Origin: Candidatus Sericytochromatia bacterium
Lineage (GTDB): Bacteria > Cyanobacteriota > Sericytochromatia > UBA7694 > JACMQJ01
Direction: 5' to 3'
DNA: 23,551 nucleotides
Assembly (NCBI GenBank): GCA_014377055.1
Contig: JACMQJ010000159.1
Location: forward strand, 1-23,551
Positions 14,355-22,471 of the stretch are shown here, in pieces. The notes beneath the pieces are model-generated. The model did no database searches. It was not told where the DNA came from and saw only the letters and a list, made by a program, of their open reading frames with translations. Every line of letters starts with the position of its first letter. Position 1 is the stretch's first letter. Position numbers and translations under genes: made by a program.

Positions 14355-16709
14355 TTATTCTTCTTCGGATTGAAGTCTAATTGAATCTATAGTATTTGAA
14401 TCCTCGGAGAAAACAGAAATTTTATCCCAGATAGCATTACTAAAATTTCTAAATTTTGGCTCGCCATATATTTCTACAGCTCTATCAAGAGTATCACCTA
14501 TAGCTAATCCTTTTGATGTTTTACCTTTGTATCTCTCGCCAAAATTCATTTCACTAACAAAACTTTTGCTGTTGAAGAAAATTGTAAGACTAATATCATC
14601 ATAAATAAATTTGCTGTTAGTTGAGCGTAGATCATTAAAGCCCCCATGGCTATAACTACTCATAATTCCTTGTATCTCATCTCTATCAGTTTTATTAAGA
14701 TAAATACTCATAGTATGACCTTCTTCATAGATAGTTAGATCGAGACCAAGAACAGGAGGTATAACTTCGCCTTTTGCTTCAATTAATTTTTTTTCTGACG
14801 AAGATAATTTCATTTGAACTGTTGTATTATCAAAAAAGTTTTGTTTCCTTAATCTAATTGAGCTTATCGCCATACCCTGATGACTAAAAAAAGCAATATT
14901 TTTCCATACTGCACCCTTTATAGTTGCTGTTCTTGGTTTTCCATATACTTCAATTGCTTTTTGTATGGTATCGCCGATAGCTATTCCTGAATATGTTGAG
15001 CCTTTATATAATTCACCAAAGTTTATTTCTTCAACTATGTCATTATCATCAAATAAAATCATGATTGATAAATCATCATAAGAAAGCATCATATTTTCTT
15101 TTTGAGACTTAACATTAATTGAGCTATATTCTTTCATTACTTCTATAACTCTTTCTTTGCTACTATTTCCTATGTAAATACCATAAGCACCTAATTTTTC
15201 ATCATCAATATTAGAAACAGAAACATTACCATAGTTTTTTCCTAACAAGTCTTCCAAAGTATTTTTTATGGCTAAGCCCTTTTCTTCGTTTCTTCTGAGT
15301 TTTTTATTAATATTTTCTTCCGCAGAAACTATTTCAGCTTCAATTAATAAATTTTCGAGAGGAATTTGGATAGAATATTCTTTTGGCTCAGTCCAAGTAA
15401 TATCAGTAAAAATACCACTTTCCATTTTTAATATAGAATAAAAAGCTTCTTCTCCTTTTATTTCTCCATACTCTGAATGTATGATATGACCAGCTTTTAT
15501 ATATATAGTCCCTGAATTACTAGTTATAGGATCAATTATTGAAAGAAGTTTAGTCTGATTAGAAAAAGTCATAACCTTTATATAGTCAAGCAAGGCTATA
15601 TCTCTGACATAACCAGAAAAAGTACTATCTATAAGCTTTGATGTAATAAATCCATCTAATTCTTTTAGATTAAGAGGTTTTTCAAGATAACTTAATGCAC
15701 CATTTTGATTGACGTATTTTCTAATCGCCTCTGAGCTAAAAGCAGTCATAACAATTACTTTTGTTCTAGGACAAAACTTTTTGATCCACATCAAAAAATC
15801 TATACCACTTATTTCTGGCATATTTATATCTGTTATAACTAGGTCATAACTAGTCTTTGTCAAGATTTCTTCACCTTCAATAGCTGAATAACCAACTTCA
15901 ACTGTATAGCCATGCTGTGATAGGTATTTGTGAATTATTAAAGCGGTTAATCTATCATCATCAATAACTAATATTTTTTTGTCATGTTTTATTTTTATTA
16001 CTTCTATATTATCTGGGCTAACAGTTACTTTTTTTGCTTCTCTAATTCGAGTTGCTTCTCTCAACAAATAATCACTTGACTGAGAAATAGCAAATTTTTC
16101 TGGTAATTGCCATTCTAAGTCAGAAAATGAACCATTATTAATTGTCATTATGCTATAAAAAGCTTCTTCACCTTTTAAATCCTTAAATTCGGCTTGAACA
16201 ATTTTGCCTTCATGAATATAGACTAAACCAACTTCATTGGTTTGATTATCAGTTATAGATATTCTTCTCTTACGTCCAGAAATCAAAAACATTTTTATGA
16301 ACTCAGGTAAACTTATTTCTTTGATTGAGCCTGCAAATTTTTTGTTGCCACTATATTTTGATTTTATAAATGTAGCTAATTTTTTTAGATCTATTGGTTT
16401 ATCTAAAAAATCAACTGCTCCTCTTTGCTTGGCAGCATCTTTAAGCTCTTTGGTACTATGACTAGTCATCAAGATAACGTCAGTTTTAGGGCTATTTTGA
16501 TTTACCCATCTTAAAAAGGCTATCCCGCCCATTTCAGGCATATTTAGATCTGTTATTACTAGAGAATAAAACTCATTTTTTAAAATTTCTATTCCTTTTA
16601 TTGGAGATTCTGTTGAGGTTACTCTATAGCCTTCGTTAGTTAGATGCTTTTTTAGAACCATTGCTGTGATGGTTTCATCTTCAACTATTAAAATATTTTT
16701 ATTTTCCAT
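14355..16709 (-). CDS. Double REC-DUF4388 response regulator with duplicated novel C-terminal domain
   Basis: The 784-residue cytoplasmic protein is made of duplicated modules. REC1 (about 1-118) has the acidic pair E10/D11, phospho-acceptor D54 in VITDLNMPE, T82 and K104. DUF4388 follows at about 125-225 with EGKIVQAEFKDLKGEEAFYS. REC2 (about 244-355) has D250/D251, D294 in VITDINMPE, T322 and K344; a second DUF4388 follows at about 363-463. Both receivers look competent for phosphorylation. After a linker, two copies of an unrecognised domain occur (about 505-620 and 658-780). They share NFGExYKGxT, then GLAIGDT or GIAIGDT, then a VYGKP/IYGEP step and a final SIRL. There is no DNA-binding or enzymatic output domain; DUF4388 proteins are linked to motility and polarity signalling in some bacteria. 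No kinase gene lies beside it. Confidence 0.85.
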   Translation of the reverse strand: MENKNILIVEDETITAMVLKKHLTNEGYRVTSTESPIKGIEILKNEFYSLVITDLNMPEMGGIAFLRWVNQNSPKTDVILMTSHSTKELKDAAKQRGAVDFLDKPIDLKKLATFIKSKYSGNKKFAGSIKEISLPEFIKMFLISGRKRRISITDNQTNEVGLVYIHEGKIVQAEFKDLKGEEAFYSIMTINNGSFSDLEWQLPEKFAISQSSDYLLREATRIREAKKVTVSPDNIEVIKIKHDKKILVIDDDRLTALIIHKYLSQHGYTVEVGYSAIEGEEILTKTSYDLVITDINMPEISGIDFLMWIKKFCPRTKVIVMTAFSSEAIRKYVNQNGALSYLEKPLNLKELDGFITSKLIDSTFSGYVRDIALLDYIKVMTFSNQTKLLSIIDPITSNSGTIYIKAGHIIHSEYGEIKGEEAFYSILKMESGIFTDITWTEPKEYSIQIPLENLLIEAEIVSAEENINKKLRRNEEKGLAIKNTLEDLLGKNYGNVSVSNIDDEKLGAYGIYIGNSSKERVIEVMKEYSSINVKSQKENMMLSYDDLSIMILFDDNDIVEEINFGELYKGSTYSGIAIGDTIQKAIEVYGKPRTATIKGAVWKNIAFFSHQGMAISSIRLRKQNFFDNTTVQMKLSSSEKKLIEAKGEVIPPVLGLDLTIYEEGHTMSIYLNKTDRDEIQGIMSSYSHGGFNDLRSTNSKFIYDDISLTIFFNSKSFVSEMNFGERYKGKTSKGLAIGDTLDRAVEIYGEPKFRNFSNAIWDKISVFSEDSNTIDSIRLQSEEE

Positions 16710-16775
16710 ATTTCATTTGCTATATTTCTAATACATTTTCAGATAACTATATTTTAATTAAAAAATAGGATTCAT

Positions 16776-16796
16776 CTTAAATTGTATACAATTAAG
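16776..16796. promoter_or_regulatory. Palindromic operator candidate between the response regulator and truA
   Basis: A perfect 14-bp palindrome AATTGTATACAATT (16780-16793) is extended to CTTAA...TTAAG at its outer ends with a one-base offset. It lies about 70 bases upstream of the response-regulator start and 116 bases upstream of truA, in the only divergent spacer of this part of the window. Confidence 0.4.
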
Positions 16797-16876
16797 CCTT
16801 TTTAATCAATAGAGAAAGTTCCTAAATATTTACACTTCTACTTAAAGTGGTTTATAATTTTCTTTTCATGCTAAGA

Positions 16877-16882
16877 TATAAT
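16877..16882 (+). promoter_or_regulatory. -10 box of a truA-lpxD promoter
   Basis: A perfect TATAAT lies 29 bases before the truA ATG. No convincing -35 box is found 16-18 bases upstream, so this is a partial promoter call. Confidence 0.35.
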
Positions 16883-16911
16883 CTGTTTTTATTATCATTT
16901 TTTTTTAATCC

Positions 16912-17655
16912 ATGAAATTTAAATTTACTATAGAATATGACGGCTCATCTTTTTCAGGATGGCAAAAGCAAAATAATGCAAAATCAATTCAAGGCGAGCT
17001 CATAGAAGCAATCAAAGCTGTCTTTACTGAGAATAAGTCTAATGACAAATATATTGATTTTCAAGGTTCGGGTAGAACTGACTCAGGTGTACATGCTTAT
17101 AATCAAGTTGCTCATCTTGAATGTGAAACAGATCTATCAGCTGATAAAATGAAATTTAAATTAAATGATATTCTTCCGTTTGGTATAAATATTCTTGAAA
17201 TAGAAAAAGCAGATGATCGATTTCATGCCAGACATAGTGCAAAATCAAGACAGTATATTTATAAAATAAGCAAAAGAAAAAATCCTTTTGAAAGAAAACA
17301 TTCATGGTGTATCAAAGAAAAGCTTGATATAGAAAAAATGGTTACAGCTTCAAAAGAGTTGATTGGCATTCATGATTTTATTTCTTTTTCGGATAAACCA
17401 AAAGAAGAAAAATCAACCAAAGTTGAGATAGAAAATATCAAAATTTTTGAAACAGAAGATTTTATTATCATCAAAATTAAAGCAACTCATTTTTTATGGA
17501 AAATGGTTAGACGTATGGTCGGAGTACTTGCAGAAGTTGGTAAAGGTAAAAAAACTCAATATGATATTAGAGAATATTTAGCTGCTTATAACCATGATGT
17601 AAGTAATTTTACAGCACCAGCATCAGGACTCTTTTTGGACAAAATAATTTATTAA
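16912..17655 (+). CDS. truA: tRNA pseudouridine(38-40) synthase TruA
   Basis: TruA converts uridines 38, 39 and 40 in the anticodon arm of many tRNAs to pseudouridine. The 247 residues are of family length. The N-terminus IEYDGSSFSGWQKQ, the catalytic motif GSGRTDSGVHA (52-62, catalytic D57), RFHARHSAKSRQYIYKI, and the C-terminal FLWKMVRRMVG and APASGLFLDKI motifs are all present. The start is at ATG directly before the conserved strand; no SD is visible. lpxD begins 16 bases after the stop, so the pair is likely one operon. Confidence 0.96.
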   Translation: MKFKFTIEYDGSSFSGWQKQNNAKSIQGELIEAIKAVFTENKSNDKYIDFQGSGRTDSGVHAYNQVAHLECETDLSADKMKFKLNDILPFGINILEIEKADDRFHARHSAKSRQYIYKISKRKNPFERKHSWCIKEKLDIEKMVTASKELIGIHDFISFSDKPKEEKSTKVEIENIKIFETEDFIIIKIKATHFLWKMVRRMVGVLAEVGKGKKTQYDIREYLAAYNHDVSNFTAPASGLFLDKIIY

Positions 17656-17671
17656 TATCTAGTATTACTAA

Positions 17672-18712
17672 ATGGATAATAAAATATTTACTCTCGAAAA
17701 ATTATCTGAGATCCTTAATATAAAATACTATGGAAATCCTGATTTAATTATTTCAGGAATTTCTGAAATAAAAAATGCAAAAAAAAATCAATTAGCTTTT
17801 CTTTTTGAAAAAAAATACTTAAAAGATATAGATAAGACTAATGCTTCATGTTTATTAGTTAATATAGATTTTGAAATTGATGATAAATTTTCTTATCTAG
17901 TTTCTGATAAACCAAAATTTATTATGACAAAAATATTAGAGATTTTTAATTTTAAATATAATAATTTTAAAGGTATTCATCATTTAGCTAATATTTCAAA
18001 TAATGTCTTATTTGGTGAAAATGTCAGTGTTAACTCATTTGTTCATATTGGTCAAAATGTAAAAATAGGTAAAAATGTCACAATTATGTCAGGTAGTTTT
18101 ATAGGCGATAACTCAACTATAGATGATGAAACCTTAATTTATCCTAATGTAACAATATTAGCTAATTGTATTATTGGTAAAAAAGTAATTATTCATAGTG
18201 GAGTTGTTATTGGTAGTGATGGATACGGCTTTATCCAGCTAGATAATAATGAGCATCATAAAGTACCACAAATTGGCAATGTCATCATAGAAGATAATGT
18301 TGAGATAGGTGCCTCTGTAACTATTGATAGGGCAACTATTGGCTCAACTATTATTTGTGAAGGTACAAAAATAGATAATATGGTACATATTGCCCACAAT
18401 GTAAAAATTGGTAAAAGAAGTTTAATTATTGCTCAAACAGGCATAGCAGGCAGTACTATTATAGGTGATAATGTAATTATTGCTGGACAATCAGGTGTAT
18501 CAGGTCATTTGGAAATAGGTAATAATTCGATAATTCTTAGTAGAAGTGGTGTCACCAAAAATTTTCCTGAAAAGTCAAAAATATCAGGTTTTCCTGCCAG
18601 AAATCATCTTGATGAATTAAAAAATATATCTATGATTAATAAAATACCTCAACTAATTAAAGAAATAGAAGAGTTGAAGGAAATAATTAAATCACAAAAT
18701 CTAAAAAACTAA
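17672..18712 (+). CDS. lpxD: UDP-3-O-acylglucosamine N-acyltransferase
   Basis: LpxD adds the second acyl chain to UDP-3-O-acyl-glucosamine, the third step of lipid A synthesis, and so marks a Gram-negative envelope. The 346 residues comprise an N-terminal uridine-binding domain (about 1-100), a left-handed beta helix of hexapeptide repeats (about 105-310; IGKNV, IGDN, IGNN steps) and a C-terminal helix (about 320-346). The catalytic histidine corresponds to H242 in MVHIAHNVKIG; GSDGYGF (181-187) and SGHLEIG are further family motifs. It follows truA by 16 bases and converges on the lipoprotein gene with only 12 bases between stops. The other lipid A genes are not in the window. Confidence 0.95.
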   Translation: MDNKIFTLEKLSEILNIKYYGNPDLIISGISEIKNAKKNQLAFLFEKKYLKDIDKTNASCLLVNIDFEIDDKFSYLVSDKPKFIMTKILEIFNFKYNNFKGIHHLANISNNVLFGENVSVNSFVHIGQNVKIGKNVTIMSGSFIGDNSTIDDETLIYPNVTILANCIIGKKVIIHSGVVIGSDGYGFIQLDNNEHHKVPQIGNVIIEDNVEIGASVTIDRATIGSTIICEGTKIDNMVHIAHNVKIGKRSLIIAQTGIAGSTIIGDNVIIAGQSGVSGHLEIGNNSIILSRSGVTKNFPEKSKISGFPARNHLDELKNISMINKIPQLIKEIEELKEIIKSQNLKN

Positions 18713-18724
18713 TTTGCACAAAAC

Positions 18725-19711
18725 TTATCTTGAGTGAATAGGATTTTGATTAGCTAATGAAAGATCAAATTTAATTGATATTGGATAATGATCTGAAGCA
18801 TCATTAAAAGTTTTATCGTTAGAACCAACAGCATCTCTACTTATAACAACTGACTTTGTTATATACTCATCATACATGCCAGCAGAAATTAAAACATAAT
18901 CGCTTCTCATTGGTCTTTTTGTTGTATGAGAGGTAGAAGAATCTTCGTTTACCCCAATGTCTTCACTAACAGCATCATGAAGACTAAGTTCGCTTGATCT
19001 TGGGTCAAGTATTGTTTGTAAATCAGGAGAGTCTGGGTTGCCACCAAGATTACCTACAACAGTAAATTTCTCACCAAAGTTAGCTTTTTGAAAAGCTTTT
19101 AAAAATAATTTTACATCCATAATATCTTTACTACGTTGGGCTAAAGTATAATTTGCCAAAGTGGAAGGGTTGATGAATGTTGATAATAATGTAAAGCTAT
19201 AATCTGGTGTTACTTGTATTTTCATTCTCATAACTGATTTTGTTGGTGCTGTTATAGGAGATATATCATTTTTTTTGAAATTAATACTTTCTAAATTAGA
19301 TATAGTAAATTTACTTAAAATAACCATATTTATTTTACCTAAAGTTTGATTATCACGTGTATAAAAGTTGTATTTCATATCTGACAAATATTTATCAGCG
19401 AATTTTTTGAAAGCTACTGGTGAATCGACTTCTTGAAAAGCAATAATATCTGAATCCAATGAACGAATTGCTGTATTTAAAACTCTTTCTCTGTAAACAT
19501 TTGAAGAATTATCTAATTTAAAAATACCTTTAAGATCATATTCGGTTAATTTTATAATAGGAGCTTTTACATCTCTTAATTTTTTTGAGCTTGAAATGTT
19601 GATTTGTTGATTTTGTAAAGCTCCAAAACTATCTTGAACTTGATTTTGTTGTCCACATCCAGTAGCAATAGAAATAATTCCAGAAAACATTAACAAAAGA
19701 GCTTTTTTCAA
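18725..19711 (-). CDS. Lipoprotein of the endonuclease/exonuclease/phosphatase (EEP) superfamily, altered active site
   Basis: I placed the start at TTG 19709-19711, because GGAG (19721-19724) lies nine bases upstream and the product then begins MKKALLLMFSGIISIATGC, a textbook lipoprotein signal with C19 as lipid-bearing residue. A TTG five codons earlier would put the SD inside the coding sequence. The 328-residue protein has the EEP fold: DIIAFQEVDS (catalytic E94), NMVILSKF, RPMRSDYVLIS and the terminal SDHYP (306-310). Two active-site motifs differ from the family: THL(D) is TFIN, and GDFN is GNLG (220-223). The protein is therefore either inactive or unusual. It would sit in the periplasm, attached to a membrane. 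Confidence 0.75.
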   Translation of the reverse strand: MKKALLLMFSGIISIATGCGQQNQVQDSFGALQNQQINISSSKKLRDVKAPIIKLTEYDLKGIFKLDNSSNVYRERVLNTAIRSLDSDIIAFQEVDSPVAFKKFADKYLSDMKYNFYTRDNQTLGKINMVILSKFTISNLESINFKKNDISPITAPTKSVMRMKIQVTPDYSFTLLSTFINPSTLANYTLAQRSKDIMDVKLFLKAFQKANFGEKFTVVGNLGGNPDSPDLQTILDPRSSELSLHDAVSEDIGVNEDSSTSHTTKRPMRSDYVLISAGMYDEYITKSVVISRDAVGSNDKTFNDASDHYPISIKFDLSLANQNPIHSR

Positions 19712-19726
19712 AATTGCTATCTCCAA

Positions 19727-20079
19727 ATAATTTTTACGCTATTGAAAAAAGTATATAACTTTTTTGATTCCGATTTATTATGAAAAGACTATCTTTGTGT
19801 TAACCTTTTATTAAAAAATCTATTACAAACCTCACATCATGACAAATATTGTAAAAGTATTGCCATAGGGTAATTTTAATAAAAAAATTATTTTTTAAAA
19901 TTATAAAAATAGAAAGCCATAACCAAATGCAAAGTCTTTCTGTATAATGAACCCCTTTGTCAAGACAGACAATTTTAAATTTGTTCCCTTTCAAGCGACA
20001 TTAAGCTTTTCCTCTTTTACTGAAAATAACATTGATTTAATAATTTATCATCTACCATTGAGATACTTTATACAAAAAA
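19727..20079. other. Gene-poor spacer with an AT hairpin and an IS3-like end sequence
   Basis: No convincing gene lies here. An 8-bp AT hairpin with a T-run (AAAAAAGT, ATATA, ACTTTTTT; 19745-19765) could end minus-strand transcripts from the glycosyltransferase operon just before the lipoprotein gene. At 19948-19972 the sequence TGAACCCCTTTGTCAAGACA followed by GACAA has the look of an IS3-family terminus (TGA..CC...GACA), but no matching second end or transposase is present. Short open frames on both strands across it read as non-protein-like. Confidence 0.4.
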
Positions 20080-21165
20080 TTAATTACATGCTTTTGCATA
20101 AACAGCGAAAGTCTTTTTTGCTGTTTGCTCCCAACTAAACATTTTTGCTTTTAGTTCACCCAAATAAATAAGTCTTTGCCTTAGATTGTTATCATCATAA
20201 ATTGTTTGTAAAGCTAGTTTTATATCAATAATACTTTTTGGATCAAATAATACTGCTGCGTCAGCAAAAATCTCTTTTAGAGAATCTATATTAGAACAAA
20301 TTACAGGACATAAACTCTGCATTGCTTCTAATACTGGCAAACCAAAACCTTCATATAAAGATGGAAAAACAAAAAATATTGCATAAGAATAAAATATTAC
20401 TAACTCATCATTAGATACATTATTCAAAAATTTGACATGATCAATTATAAAATTATCTTTTATTAGATTATTTAAATCATTATCTGGGGGACAACTGAGT
20501 ACTAAATCAGCAAATTCAGGTCTTTCATTTTTTATTTTTGCATAAGCAATTATTAATCTTTTTAGATTTTTATTAGGTCGATTATTACCAACATACAAAA
20601 TAAAATTATTAGGGTCGATATTTAATTGATAAAATAAATCACTAATACCAATATGTGGTGTAAATCCATGATTAGCCGCTAAATATATTACATCCGTCTT
20701 ATCAGTTTGTAACCATTCATTTATTTCTTTTTTTGAACTTTCTGAAATAGTAATAATTCTCTTTGCATTTAATAATCTTGATTTTACAAAAATATTATAG
20801 TAAAGCTTATATTTTAAGCCCGAGCCTTCTTTAAAATTTAAATGTATTAGATCATGAATAGTTACTATAGATTTTGTTTTTATAAAAGGTATTACAAAAG
20901 ATAAAGAGTGAAAAATATCTAAACTAGAATTATCAATAACTTTTTTTAGCGTAAATAGGCTGACTAAATTAAATTTTTTTGCTTTAATAATAATTTTTTC
21001 AATATTATCAAAATATGGATCTATTAATAACGGTGAATCAGGATTCAAAAATAAGACTAGTTCAACATTACAATATTTTTTTAGATTGTATATAAGCTCA
21101 TAAGTATATGTACCAATACCTGTTGGTGAGTTTGAGTAAAATCTTGTATCTATACCAACTCTCAA
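20080..21165 (-). CDS. Glycosyltransferase family 4 (GT-B fold)
   Basis: The 361-residue enzyme should transfer a sugar from a nucleotide donor onto a growing surface glycan. N-lobe signs are RVGIDTRFYSNSPTGIGTYT (2-21) with its glycine-rich acceptor-side loop, and TIHDLIHL (102-109). The C-lobe has YVGNNRPNKNLKRLI (191-205) and the donor-binding FPSLYEGFGLPVLEAM (267-282), with the EX7E pair E272/E280. All key motifs are intact. The start is TTG (21163-21165), with AAGG overlapping the end of the glutaredoxin-like gene four bases upstream. It is last in a minus-strand run with cinA-like, dusA and the glutaredoxin-like gene. Confidence 0.92.
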   Translation of the reverse strand: MRVGIDTRFYSNSPTGIGTYTYELIYNLKKYCNVELVLFLNPDSPLLIDPYFDNIEKIIIKAKKFNLVSLFTLKKVIDNSSLDIFHSLSFVIPFIKTKSIVTIHDLIHLNFKEGSGLKYKLYYNIFVKSRLLNAKRIITISESSKKEINEWLQTDKTDVIYLAANHGFTPHIGISDLFYQLNIDPNNFILYVGNNRPNKNLKRLIIAYAKIKNERPEFADLVLSCPPDNDLNNLIKDNFIIDHVKFLNNVSNDELVIFYSYAIFFVFPSLYEGFGLPVLEAMQSLCPVICSNIDSLKEIFADAAVLFDPKSIIDIKLALQTIYDDNNLRQRLIYLGELKAKMFSWEQTAKKTFAVYAKACN

Positions 21166-21169
21166 ATAA

Positions 21170-21424
21170 CTATGACCTTGCTTTTAGTTTTTTTCTAAAT
21201 TCGTTTTCATCGACTCTATATTTAAAAGCAATTAAACCATTAATATGAACAACTGGTATCTCATATTTATATTTTTCAAATAATAACTCATCTTTAGTTA
21301 TATCGATTTCTTTAATAATAAATTCAGTATCTTGATGAACTTTTTTTATTATCTGTTTTAGATCGTCGCAGAGATGGCAATTAGGTTTAGAAAATATTTC
21401 AACTATTATTTGTTTTGTCATCAT
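21170..21424 (-). CDS. Glutaredoxin-like / DUF836-type thiol protein
   Basis: An 84-residue cytoplasmic protein of thioredoxin fold. The redox motif is CHLC (C16-C19) in SKPNCHLCDDLKQII, the cis-proline is in YEIPVVHING, and the strand order beta-alpha-beta-alpha-beta-beta-alpha fits a minimal glutaredoxin. A CxLC motif with D after it is typical of the DUF836 glutaredoxin-like group, whose substrate is unknown. Two adjacent ATGs (21422-21424 and 21419-21421) are possible starts; no strong SD separates them. It lies 10 bases after dusA and 4 bases before the glycosyltransferase. Confidence 0.85.
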   Translation of the reverse strand: MMTKQIIVEIFSKPNCHLCDDLKQIIKKVHQDTEFIIKEIDITKDELLFEKYKYEIPVVHINGLIAFKYRVDENEFRKKLKARS

Positions 21425-21434
21425 TTAATCAACT

Positions 21435-22466
21435 TTAATTAATATTATCATCTAATATATATGCTGGTATTTTAGCTATAACATCAGTTAAAATTTCGAT
21501 ACCTGCATTTTTTTTGTGCATATTTTCACTTAAATGTCGCTTCCATATTTTTGAACCCTCTTGATGATTAAATAACCCTAACATGTGAATAATAATTTTA
21601 TTGATATAAATATCATTTTTCAGGCACTTTTCTATATGAGGTATCATCAATTCTATAATATCTCTACGACTAGGTTTAGATGTATTTGTATTAAAAAATA
21701 AGTTATCTACACCAGCAAAAATATATGGATTCTCATAGGCAACTCTTCCTAACATTACACCATCAGTATATTTAAGATGTTCTTCAACTTCTGATAATGT
21801 TTTTATTCCACCATTAATTTCAATAATTAGCTTAGGGAAGTCTTTTTTTAATTGATAAACATCGTTGTATCGTAGAGGTGGCACAGTTCTATTATCTCTG
21901 GGACTTAGACCTTTAAGTAAAGCAATACGAGCATGTACAATAAAACGTTTGCATCCAGCATCAGCAACTGTTTGAACAAAATGAGCTAATTCTTCATAAC
22001 TATGCCTGTCATCTATACCAATTCTATGTTTTACCGTTATAGGAATATTTACTTTATCAATCATTTTTTCAACACATAAGGCAACAAGCTCAGGCTTTGC
22101 CATTAGACAAGCACCAAAATTTCCTTGTTGTACCCTATCACTTGGACATCCTACATTTAAATTTACTTCACTATATCCCCAATCTTCAGCAATTTTTGCA
22201 CACTCTGCTAGTTGTTGAGGATTATCTCCGCCAAGTTGTAATGATATAGGCTTTTCTGTTTCTGAAAAATCTAATAGCCTATTTTTATCTCCATAAAGAA
22301 TAGCTCCTGTTGTTACCATTTCTGTATAAAGAAAAGTGGATTTAGTAATTTGCCTCATAAAATAGCGATAGTGTCTATCAGTCCAATCCATCATAGGAGC
22401 GACACTTAGAGGATAAGTTTGTATATTTTGCTTTAAATTATTTGTAGTTTGCAAGGTATCATTCAT
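21435..22466 (-). CDS. dusA: tRNA-dihydrouridine(20/20a) synthase DusA
   Basis: DusA is an FMN enzyme that reduces uridines 20 and 20a in the D-loop of tRNA. Signatures are the FMN-site SVAPMMDWTDRHYRYF, the catalytic-cysteine region NVGCPSDRVQQGNFGACLM, ITVKHRIGIDD, and the DusA-specific LLKGLSPRDNRTVPPLRY. These distinguish it from DusB and DusC. Two starts are possible: ATG at 22464-22466, which I use (343 residues), or TTG at 22473-22475 (346 residues), which overlaps the TGA of the upstream gene as TTGA and has GGAA five bases before it. Either way it is coupled to the cinA-like gene. Confidence 0.95.
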   Translation of the reverse strand: MNDTLQTTNNLKQNIQTYPLSVAPMMDWTDRHYRYFMRQITKSTFLYTEMVTTGAILYGDKNRLLDFSETEKPISLQLGGDNPQQLAECAKIAEDWGYSEVNLNVGCPSDRVQQGNFGACLMAKPELVALCVEKMIDKVNIPITVKHRIGIDDRHSYEELAHFVQTVADAGCKRFIVHARIALLKGLSPRDNRTVPPLRYNDVYQLKKDFPKLIIEINGGIKTLSEVEEHLKYTDGVMLGRVAYENPYIFAGVDNLFFNTNTSKPSRRDIIELMIPHIEKCLKNDIYINKIIIHMLGLFNHQEGSKIWKRHLSENMHKKNAGIEILTDVIAKIPAYILDDNIN

Positions 22467-22471
22467 AAAAA

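Noticed and set aside
19800..20138. Two short open frames, one on each strand, in the spacer before the glycosyltransferase
   Set aside because: Both cross the IS3-like sequence, have no SD and no recognisable domain, and one overlaps the glycosyltransferase 3' end.
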